The notes beneath the pieces were generated by a model. It was not told the DNA's origin. It did no database searches and was given only the letters and a program-made list of their open reading frames with translations. Positions 1 through 5,455 of a DNA stretch of 8,124 nucleotides are shown one piece after another. Position 1 is the first letter of the stretch; each line of letters starts with the position of its first letter. A program made the translations under genes and the position numbers. This stretch comes from Alphaproteobacteria bacterium (lineage in GTDB: Bacteria; Pseudomonadota; Alphaproteobacteria; UBA8366), in the NCBI GenBank assembly GCA_029861675.1, contig JAOTYV010000228.1, forward strand, positions 1 to 8,124, in the 5' to 3' direction.

Positions 1-1
1 T

Positions 2-586
2 GAAGCGATCGCGGCGCCCGAATCCGCCAACAACGCTGTCGTGGCCGGCGCCATGGTGCCGGCGCTCGCCCTGGGCATCCCCGGTTCCGGTGCGATCGCC
101 GTGTTGATCGGCGTGCTGGTCAGCAAAGGCATGGTGCCGGGCCCGACGTTGTTTACCGAGGGCGGCCCGCTCATCCTGGCAATCTTCATCGGGCTTATCG
201 TCTGCAATATATTCCTGCTGTTCTGCGGCATCCTTGGCATCAAATATTTTGCCAAGATCGTCGAGGTGCCGGGCCGTATTCTCGGGCCGTTCGTCATGTT
301 GCTGCTGATCATCGGCGCCTATGCGCACGACAACAACATCGCCCATTCGGCCATGGTCGTGATTCTCGGCGGCCTCGCGTTCTGGATGGATAAGTTCAAG
401 TTCTCGACCATCCCGGTGATCCTCGGCTTCGTTATGGGGCCGATCATCGAGCAGAACCTCAACCGCGCGCTGGTGATCACGCAGGGCGACGTGATGACCT
501 TGCTGTCGCGTCCCTTGACGTTGTTCATTCTGTCGCTTGCCGTCGTCACCGCGATTGCGGCGTATCGCCGGTCGATGAAATATTGA
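2..586 (+). CDS. TctA-family tripartite tricarboxylate transporter permease, C-terminal part (5' end outside window)
   Basis: This is the large membrane subunit of a tripartite tricarboxylate transporter (TTT), which imports citrate-like or other carboxylic acids with a periplasmic TctC-type binding protein and a small TctB subunit. The reading frame is open from base 2, so the left edge cuts the gene. The 194 visible residues are less than half of the usual length of about 500. The first residues carry the TctA signature: APESANNAV at 5-13, then the ALALGIPGSG loop at 21-30. Hydrophobic segments follow at about 31-40, 56-80, 93-108, 115-129, 135-148 and 171-188, and the protein ends in a short basic tail (YRRSMKY). 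TctB and TctC would be expected upstream, outside the window. Family assignment is firm; the substrate is unknown. The nearby lactonase and dehydrogenase genes suggest an organic or sugar acid, by inference only. Confidence 0.93.
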   Translation, partial: EAIAAPESANNAVVAGAMVPALALGIPGSGAIAVLIGVLVSKGMVPGPTLFTEGGPLILAIFIGLIVCNIFLLFCGILGIKYFAKIVEVPGRILGPFVMLLLIIGAYAHDNNIAHSAMVVILGGLAFWMDKFKFSTIPVILGFVMGPIIEQNLNRALVITQGDVMTLLSRPLTLFILSLAVVTAIAAYRRSMKY

Positions 587-597
587 GCGCGGGCCTT

Positions 598-717
598 AGA
601 GCAAATCCCGAGGGAACCGAAACGGTTCGCGACGACGTATTTGCGTAAAACAAAGAGAGCAAATCCCGAGGGAACCGAAACGGTTCGCGACGACGTATTT
701 GCGTAAAACAAAGAGAG
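598..717. repeat. 58-bp tandem repeat, about 2.1 copies, with internal palindromes
   Basis: Bases 598-659 recur without mismatch at 656-717, a period of exactly 58 bp. Each unit contains nested inverted repeats. In copy 1, GCAAAT (601-606) pairs with ATTTGC (639-644), enclosing GAACCG (614-619), AAA and CGGTTC (623-628). The unit ends in an A-rich stretch (GTAAAACAAAGAG). It lies between the converging ends of the permease and SMP-30 genes. It resembles the short interspersed palindromic elements common between genes in Alphaproteobacteria; I cannot name the family. Confidence 0.9.
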
Positions 718-720
718 TGA

Positions 721-754
721 CCATTTCACTTGATTCAATTTGAACAAGAAATGG
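721..754. terminator. Interrupted hairpin between convergent genes, possible terminator
   Basis: CCATTT (721-726) pairs with AAATGG (749-754), CTTG (729-732) with CAAG (745-748), and an inner TTCA with TGAA, giving a long 34-nt stem-loop with a small asymmetry. It lies 135 bp after the permease stop and 17 bp beyond the SMP-30 stop on the opposite strand. That position suits stopping transcripts from both sides. There is no clean T-run after the stem, so it may instead be part of the repeat element beside it. Confidence 0.4.
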
Positions 755-770
755 CCTTAGAGCGTCACGC

Positions 771-1691
771 CTAAACGTGCGAATACATCGCCTGCCCGGC
801 GACCGGCAGTTTCGCGGTCAGGATCGTGCCCGTATCGGATTCGGTGATGAACACGGATTTGTTGTCGGGTCCGCCGAAGGCGACGTTGGTGGTGAAGAGG
901 CCACGGCAGGATTTGACCCGGTAGAGCGGCTCGCCGATCGGGTTGAAGACCCAGACCGATCCCGTGCCCGCATGGCAGACCAGCAGATTGCCGGCTTCGT
1001 CCATCGCCATGCCATCGGGGCCGCTGCCGCCGGAGAGCTGCACGAAAGCGCCGACCTTGGTGGTTCCGCCATCGGCCAGTAGCGGCATGCGCCACACCTG
1101 ATTGGCCCGCGTCATGGCGACGAACAGCCAGGATTCCAACGGGCCGAGCACGATGCCGTTGGGGCTTGGGCCGTTGTCGACCAGCTGGTCGAGCCGGCCA
1201 TCCGCGCCGAGCCGGTAGACCCGCCCGGTCGGATCGTGCAGGCCGGTCAGGCCCTGATCGGTGAAATACAGATCGCCGTTGCCGGCAAAGACCAGGTCGT
1301 TCACGCCCTTCAGCCCCTCGACCCGGTAGCGGTCGACATGCGGCGTCACGCTGCCGGTCGCGGGGTCGAGCAGCATCACGCCGTTTTTGTAGTCGGCGAT
1401 GAAGATGCGCCCGTCCTTGTGAATTTTCAGGCCGTTCGGCTCGCCGTCATATTCCGCCACCAGATCGAAATCGCCCGCCGGCGACACCCGGAACACGCGG
1501 CCCCAGGGGATATCGACGATGTAGAGATTGCCGTCGCGGTCGAAGGACGGGCCTTCGAGGAAGCAGTCGACCGTCTCGCCCTTGTTGTTGCTGACCGACC
1601 AGGCGGAGCGCACGCCGGTTTTGCGGAAGGCGGCGGGCAGTTCGGCGAACACTTCGGTCTCGATGATTTCCGGCGGCGGATAGAGACTCAT
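771..1691 (-). CDS. SMP-30/gluconolactonase/LRE-like family protein
   Basis: This is a six-bladed beta-propeller of the SMP-30/gluconolactonase family. Members are metal-dependent lactonases or esterases, often opening sugar-acid lactones, probably in the cytoplasm here since no signal peptide is seen. It has 306 residues, close to the usual length of about 300. Metal ligands known from the family can be matched: Glu46 in FLEGPSF, Asn178 in SPNGI and Asp226 in GPDGM, with Asn131 in GVNDL near the active site. Blade repeats of the D-x-x-G-N-L-Y-x-x-D type occur at about 51-60 and 136-145. I chose the ATG at 1689-1691 because AAGGA lies 9 nt upstream on that strand; the open frame runs further upstream but carries no family sequence there. 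The gene is divergent from the dehydrogenase at 1804 and convergent with the permease. A role in the same acid-degrading pathway is likely but unproven; the lactone is unknown. Confidence 0.9.
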   Translation of the reverse strand: MSLYPPPEIIETEVFAELPAAFRKTGVRSAWSVSNNKGETVDCFLEGPSFDRDGNLYIVDIPWGRVFRVSPAGDFDLVAEYDGEPNGLKIHKDGRIFIADYKNGVMLLDPATGSVTPHVDRYRVEGLKGVNDLVFAGNGDLYFTDQGLTGLHDPTGRVYRLGADGRLDQLVDNGPSPNGIVLGPLESWLFVAMTRANQVWRMPLLADGGTTKVGAFVQLSGGSGPDGMAMDEAGNLLVCHAGTGSVWVFNPIGEPLYRVKSCRGLFTTNVAFGGPDNKSVFITESDTGTILTAKLPVAGQAMYSHV

Positions 1692-1803
1692 GTTTCGATG
1701 TCCTTTCCCTGCATTGCGTGGGCGCCGATGCTTGTCATTGGCCGTCCGATGAAGGATTGTCGGGGCGCGCAATCGATCTTGCAAGCGGATGGGAGAAGTG
1801 AGA
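1692..1803. promoter_or_regulatory. Shared divergent control region of the SMP-30 and dehydrogenase genes
   Basis: The two genes point away from each other across 112 bp, so both promoters must lie here or inside the neighbouring genes. On the minus strand, a sigma70-like pair is TTGCAA (bases 1779-1784) and GACAAT (bases 1756-1761), 17 bp apart, each matching four of six consensus positions. On the plus strand, TTGTCA at 1732-1737 is a good -35 but has only a weak -10 (GATTGT, 1755-1760). The two would overlap. A short dyad, CCGA...TCGG, spans 1747-1764. The hexamers are weak evidence; the divergent layout is certain. Confidence 0.4.
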
Positions 1804-2700
1804 ATGGCAGCAAAAACCGTCGCGATCATGAGCACCGGCGACATGGGGCACAATGTGGCCAAGGTCCTGAAAAAAGAGGGGCTGCGGGTCGTGACATGCC
1901 TCGCCGGACGGAGCGAACGGACGCGCGGGCTGGCCGCCGCGGCGGCCGTCGAGGAGTTGGCGTCGGTCGAGGAGGTGGTGGCGGCCGCCGATCTGGTGCT
2001 GTCGATCCTGCCGCCGGGCAACGCGCTGGACAACGCGCGCGACGTCGCAGCGGCGATGAAGATGGTGGGCAGTTTTGCGCATTTCGCCGATTGCAACGCG
2101 GTCTCGCCGCAGACGGCAAAACACGTCGCCGAAGTGTTGACGGGCGCGGGCGCGCCGTTCAGCGATGCGGGCATCGTGGGGCCCGGCCCGGGCACGCGCG
2201 AGAAGCCGACCCGGTTCTACATCAGCGGCCCCGATATCGGCGCGCTGGATATTCTGGCGGGCCCATCCATCGAGCTGATGAATATGGGGCCGCGAATCGG
2301 CGACGCGTCGGCGGTGAAAATGTGCTACGCGGCGGTCACCAAGGGGACGTGGACGCTCCACACCGCCGCATTGGTGGCGGCCGAGGCGTTGGGCGTGACC
2401 GACGCCGTGCACGACGAGCTTACGTTCAGCCGGCCCAATGAATACGCGGTGATGGAGCAGATGGTGCCGCGCATGCCGCTGGATGCGGCGCGCTGGATCG
2501 GGGAGATGCATGAAATCTCGGCGACCCTCGAAGGCACCGGCGTGACGCCGAACTTCCACAAGGGGGCGGCGGACATCTTCGAATTGCTGGTGAAAACGCC
2601 GATCGCCGAAGAGACCCGCGAAACCGTGGACAAGAGCCGGACTCTGAAACAGGCGCTGAAAATCTACGCCGCTCACCTGCCCGGCGGCGGAAAGGGGTAA
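1804..2700 (+). CDS. NAD(P)-dependent dehydrogenase, 6-phosphogluconate dehydrogenase-like with DUF1932 C-terminal domain
   Basis: This is a 298-residue member of the beta-hydroxyacid dehydrogenase superfamily. An N-terminal Rossmann fold begins at residue 6 with VAIMSTGDMGHNV, where the glycine-rich turn reads T-G-D-M-G. It continues with LVLSILPPG at 64-72, typical of this superfamily. DAGIVGPGP at 121-129 corresponds to the substrate-binding loop. GDASAVKMCYAAVTKG at 166-181 carries the likely catalytic Lys172. The C-terminal half, with the KMCYA and TKG pattern, matches DUF1932. The ATG at 1804 is preferred over the in-frame ATG at 1789 because GGGAG lies 8 nt upstream and the Rossmann strand then starts near residue 5. 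Members probably oxidise hydroxyacids with NAD or NADP; the substrate here is unknown. Its divergent SMP-30 neighbour suggests a shared pathway, for example lactone opening and oxidation of the hydroxyacid, as inference. Confidence 0.85.
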   Translation: MAAKTVAIMSTGDMGHNVAKVLKKEGLRVVTCLAGRSERTRGLAAAAAVEELASVEEVVAAADLVLSILPPGNALDNARDVAAAMKMVGSFAHFADCNAVSPQTAKHVAEVLTGAGAPFSDAGIVGPGPGTREKPTRFYISGPDIGALDILAGPSIELMNMGPRIGDASAVKMCYAAVTKGTWTLHTAALVAAEALGVTDAVHDELTFSRPNEYAVMEQMVPRMPLDAARWIGEMHEISATLEGTGVTPNFHKGAADIFELLVKTPIAEETRETVDKSRTLKQALKIYAAHLPGGGKG

Positions 2701-2743
2701 TCGACCGTTCGTCCGGAGGTCTTACCACAAAATATGGAGTGCG

Positions 2744-2772
2744 TTGATAGGTTGTGGGGAATATATAGCTAA
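2744..2772 (+). promoter_or_regulatory. Possible promoter of the trehalose operon
   Basis: After the dehydrogenase stop, the only AT-rich island is at about 2760-2775. TTGATA at 2744-2749 is a fair -35 (four of six). The best -10-like words, TATAGC (2764-2769) and TAGCTA (2766-2771), are 14 and 16 bp away and imperfect. No GGAAC-N16/17-CGTT general-stress promoter is seen here. Location is plausible, exact boxes uncertain. Confidence 0.25.
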
Positions 2773-2774
2773 AC

Positions 2775-2880
2775 ATTCGCCGGAATGGGTCGGTGATGCC
2801 GATCGCGTAAATGCGAAAACAAGGGGTCGATTAGCGCTTCCTTAAGCGGTTGCCCCCTAACAACGATAAGTTCGGCGAAT
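2775..2880 (+). promoter_or_regulatory. Candidate structured leader RNA upstream of otsB
   Basis: ATTCGCCG (2775-2782) is exactly complementary to CGGCGAAT (2873-2880), which ends four bases before the otsB ribosome-binding site. Inside lie TCGG/CCGA around 2790-2803, and AGGGG (2822-2826) with CCCCT (2854-2858) enclosing the CGCTT-CCTT-AAGCG hairpin (2835-2848). The stems nest without conflict, so a folded leader that affects otsB translation is possible. Complementarity is seen; function is inferred, and an 8-bp match over this distance can arise by chance. Confidence 0.3.
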
Positions 2881-2883
2881 TTT

Positions 2884-2888
2884 GGAAG
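2884..2888 (+). promoter_or_regulatory. Ribosome-binding site that sets the otsB start
   Basis: GGAAG is followed 6 nt later by the ATG at 2895. This makes 2895 a better start than the in-frame ATG at 2889 (no space after the site) or the TTG at 2850 (weak site). Confidence 0.6.
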
Positions 2889-2894
2889 ATGCAT

Positions 2895-3674
2895 ATGTCG
2901 ATCGACAGAAGCAGGATCGACCAACCGCCGCCGGCCATCGGCCGGGATGCGGCGCTTTTCCTTGATGCGGATGGCACATTGCTGGAGATCGCGGGAACGC
3001 CATCGGCGGTTCATGGTGACGCGGCGACGCGGCATTTGCTGGAGGAATTGCTAGGGGCCTTCGGTGGCGCCGTCGCTGTGGTGAGCGGCCGGCCTATTGC
3101 CGACATCGATCGTATTTTCAATTTGCCGGCCTTGCCCGTCGCCGGGCTGCATGGTCTGGAATGGCGGGATGCGACCGGAGCGGTCCGGGGACCGGTCGAT
3201 CTGCCGCCCGTCAGGCCCTTGAAGGACCGTATCGAAAGCTTCGCGGCGGCCGTTAAGGGGATACAGGTCGAAGACAAAGGTGCCACGATCGCTGTGCACT
3301 ATCGGCAATCCCCGGAAGCCGGAGACGAAACGCATGCGTTTCTTGCCGACCTGATCCGGAATCGCGACGGCCTTACGCTGCTGCACGGCAAGATGGTCGT
3401 CGAGGTGAAACCGTCCGGCATCGACAAGGGCATTGCGATCGAGCGGTTTATGGCGGCGCCGCCTTTCGTGGGCCGGCGGCCGGTGTTTGCCGGCGATGAC
3501 GTGACCGACGAACGGGGATTTGCGGTCGTGAACGGTCTGGGCGGTCTCTCGGTCCGGATCGGCCCTAATGCGGATACCGCCGCACAATTCAGGTTGCCCG
3601 ATGTGTCGGCGCTGCATTGCTGGTTGCGCGATAGCCTTGCGACGGCGGGGCCAGAATTACGGAGGCGTGGATGA
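2895..3674 (+). CDS. otsB: Trehalose-6-phosphate phosphatase
   Basis: This cytoplasmic HAD-superfamily enzyme removes the phosphate from trehalose 6-phosphate to give trehalose, the second step of the OtsA-OtsB pathway. It has 259 residues, normal for bacterial OtsB. HAD motif I is LFLDADGTLLEIA at 21-33, with nucleophile Asp24 and acid/base Asp26. Motif II is VVSGRP at 62-67. The trehalose-phosphatase signature AGLHGLEWR follows at 83-91. VVEVKPSGIDKG at 168-179 supplies the motif III lysine (Lys178 most likely), and FAGDDVTDE at 198-206 is motif IV, with metal-binding acidic residues at 201, 202 and 205. The frame is open further upstream to a TTG at 2850, but the ATG at 2895 has the best ribosome-binding site. 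The gene ends in ATGA, overlapping the GH15 start by 4 bp, and otsA lies one gene downstream, which confirms the assignment. Confidence 0.95.
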   Translation: MSIDRSRIDQPPPAIGRDAALFLDADGTLLEIAGTPSAVHGDAATRHLLEELLGAFGGAVAVVSGRPIADIDRIFNLPALPVAGLHGLEWRDATGAVRGPVDLPPVRPLKDRIESFAAAVKGIQVEDKGATIAVHYRQSPEAGDETHAFLADLIRNRDGLTLLHGKMVVEVKPSGIDKGIAIERFMAAPPFVGRRPVFAGDDVTDERGFAVVNGLGGLSVRIGPNADTAAQFRLPDVSALHCWLRDSLATAGPELRRRG

Positions 3675-5455
3675 GCTCATTGGAACTGGCCCTGATCGGC
3701 AATGGCAGTATCGCGGCATTGTTGGATCAGCAGGCGCGGATCGTCTGGTCGTGCTTTCCGCGCTTCGACGGCGATCCCGTATTTTGCTCTCTGTTGAAGG
3801 ATCACGGCGAACCGGATTTCGGTTTCTACGATATCGAGCTGATCGGCTACGTCCGGTCTGAACAAGAATACAATAAAAACTCGGCGATATTGGTTACACG
3901 GTTGTTTGCCGGGGACGGGTCCGTCGTCGAAATCACGGATTTCGCGCCACGCTTCAAGCAATTCGGCCGTACCTACCGGCCGACGTCGATCGTCCGGCAT
4001 CTCCGGCCGATTGCCGGAAATCCGCGGATGCGCGTTCGCCTTCGGCCCGCGCATGGTTATGGGGCGAACCGGCCGGATCGCACACGCGGGTCCAACCATA
4101 TACGCTACATCATGCCAGATATCGTGCTGCGCCTCACGTCGGATGTGCCGATTGCGTATCTTATGGATGAAACACCCTTCAACCTCGAGCGGCCGGCTAC
4201 GCTGGTTCTCGGACCGGATGAGAGCCTGCAGCGCGGGGTTTTGGAAACCGGCCGCGAATTCCTCGAAAAGACCGATGATTACTGGCTGGAGTGGTGCCGC
4301 TATCTCGCCCTGCCGTTCGAATGGCAGGACGCGGTGATTCGTGCGGCGATCACGCTCAAGCTCTGCCATTTCGAGGAAAGCGGCGCGATCGTGGCGGCCA
4401 TGACCACCTCGATTCCGGAAGCGGCGGATTCGGGCCGAAATTGGGATTACCGTTTCTGCTGGCTGCGTGACTCGTATTTCGTGGTCCACGCGCTCAACCG
4501 TCTCGGCGCCACCCGCACGATGGAGGGGTATCTCAGTTATATCCGAAACATCGTGGCCGCGGGCGTCGACGGAGATCTCCAACCGGTCTTCGGAATTGCG
4601 CAGGAGCATAGGCTGGACGAGAGCGAAGTCGCCGGGTTGCAGGGCTACCGGGGGATGGGGCCGGTGCGCAAGGGGAATCATGCCTATATCCAGCGTCAGA
4701 ACGATGGCTACGGCAGCGTCATCCTGGCGTCGGCGCAAAGTTTCTTCGATGCGCGGCTGCGGCGGCCGAGCGGCATCAAACATTTCAATCGGCTCGAGGA
4801 ATTGGGCGAGAAGGCCACCACGCTTTGGGAGCAACCGGATGCGGGGCTTTGGGAATTGCGAACCCGGCAGGCCGTCCACACCTTTTCCAGTGTCATGTGC
4901 TGGGCGGCGTGCGACCGGCTCGCCCGCATCGCGACCCGGCTCGGACTGGATGATCGTGCCGGATATTGGTTGGATCACGCCGCCCGCATTCGTGAAGCGA
5001 TCCTCGAGCGGGCGTGGAATGCGGAACTCGATAGTTTCACGGGCAGTTTCGGTGGCGACGAGGTCGATGCGAGTCTCCTGCTGATGCCCGAACTCGGATT
5101 CATATCGCCCGAAGATTCCCGGTTTCACGGTACACTCGGTCTCATCGAAAAGCGCTTGCGGCGGGGAATGCATCTTTTTCGCTACGGCAATGAAGACGAC
5201 ATCGGATACCCGGAAAACGCCTTCAACATTTGCACATTCTGGTACATCGACGCGCTTGCATTGGTCGGCCGCCATGACGAAGCGCGTGAATTATTCGAGA
5301 ACATGTTGAGCTGCCGCAATGCGGTCGGCTTGTTGTCGGAAGATCTTGACCCGGCCACGATGGAACTCTGGGGCAATATCCCGCAAACTTACTCGATGGT
5401 GGGGATCATTAATTCCGCGATGCGTCTGTCACGACCCTGGGAGGAAGCTTTTTGA
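3671..5455 (+). CDS. Glycoside hydrolase family 15 protein (glucoamylase/trehalase type)
   Basis: This 594-residue protein is a GH15 hydrolase, which cleaves alpha-glucosidic bonds with inversion. Family members include glucoamylases and some prokaryotic and mycobacterial trehalases. The N-terminal part (about 5-210) is the beta-rich domain of bacterial GH15 proteins, opening with LALIGNGSIAALLDQQARIVW at 6-26. The (alpha/alpha)6 catalytic barrel follows: SGRNWDYRFCWLRDS at 254-268, LQGYRGMGPVRKGN at 323-336, and DAGLWE at 390-395, whose Glu395 is the likely general acid. GLLSEDLDP at 553-561 holds Glu557, the likely base. No signal peptide is seen, so it is probably cytoplasmic. The ATG overlaps the otsB stop as ATGA, and GGAGG lies 5 nt upstream. 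The stop overlaps the otsA start. Trehalose or a trehalose-derived glucoside is the most natural substrate from context, but the sequence alone does not separate trehalase from glucoamylase. Confidence 0.88.
   Translation: MSSLELALIGNGSIAALLDQQARIVWSCFPRFDGDPVFCSLLKDHGEPDFGFYDIELIGYVRSEQEYNKNSAILVTRLFAGDGSVVEITDFAPRFKQFGRTYRPTSIVRHLRPIAGNPRMRVRLRPAHGYGANRPDRTRGSNHIRYIMPDIVLRLTSDVPIAYLMDETPFNLERPATLVLGPDESLQRGVLETGREFLEKTDDYWLEWCRYLALPFEWQDAVIRAAITLKLCHFEESGAIVAAMTTSIPEAADSGRNWDYRFCWLRDSYFVVHALNRLGATRTMEGYLSYIRNIVAAGVDGDLQPVFGIAQEHRLDESEVAGLQGYRGMGPVRKGNHAYIQRQNDGYGSVILASAQSFFDARLRRPSGIKHFNRLEELGEKATTLWEQPDAGLWELRTRQAVHTFSSVMCWAACDRLARIATRLGLDDRAGYWLDHAARIREAILERAWNAELDSFTGSFGGDEVDASLLLMPELGFISPEDSRFHGTLGLIEKRLRRGMHLFRYGNEDDIGYPENAFNICTFWYIDALALVGRHDEARELFENMLSCRNAVGLLSEDLDPATMELWGNIPQTYSMVGIINSAMRLSRPWEEAF
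5439..5447 (+). promoter_or_regulatory. Strong ribosome-binding site supporting a TTG start for otsA
   Basis: GGGAGGAAG lies inside the end of the GH15 gene, with its GGAGG core 7 nt before TTG at 5452. No ATG or GTG lies nearby in that frame, and the family's N-terminal SRLVVVSNR follows directly, so TTG is the start. Confidence 0.75.

Larger units (their letters stand above)
592..763. repeat. 11-bp direct repeats bracketing the tandem repeat and hairpin
   Basis: GGCCTTAGAGC occurs at 592-602 and again at 753-763. The first copy runs into the first 58-bp unit, because AGAGC opens each unit. The second follows the hairpin at 721-754 and may be the start of a truncated further unit. The pair could mark the borders of one composite palindromic element. 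The exact identity is seen directly; the role as element borders is inferred. Confidence 0.6.

Noticed and set aside
1692..2195. Longer N-terminus for the SMP-30 protein, using the open frame upstream of 1691
   Set aside because: The extension runs back through the divergent promoter region and into the dehydrogenase gene. A good ribosome-binding site supports the start at 1691.
1236..2441. 401-codon plus-strand frame spanning the SMP-30 gene, the divergent promoter region and the dehydrogenase gene
   Set aside because: It runs antisense to one real gene and out of frame through another, is rich in Arg and Gly, and has no family match or ribosome-binding site.
1735..2676. 313-codon minus-strand frame opposite the dehydrogenase
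   Set aside because: Shadow of a gene with a clear Rossmann motif; His- and Arg-rich translation without domain features.
2703..2723. GACC...GGTC dyad after the dehydrogenase stop as a terminator
   Set aside because: The stem is only 4 bp with an 11-nt loop and just two T residues follow.
2850..2894. TTG at 2850 as the otsB start
   Set aside because: Weak ribosome-binding site, and the added 15 residues precede the normal OtsB N-terminus. ATG at 2895 has GGAAG at 6 nt.
2701..2894. General-stress promoter before otsB, expected because trehalose genes are often under stress sigma factors
   Set aside because: Only GGAAT words at 2758 and 2782 occur, neither followed by CGTT at the right distance.
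3677..5275. 532-codon open frame on the minus strand opposite the GH15 gene
   Set aside because: It lies entirely within the GH15 coding region, which has clear family motifs. Its translation has no recognisable domain and shows the arginine- and proline-rich look of antisense frames in GC-rich DNA.
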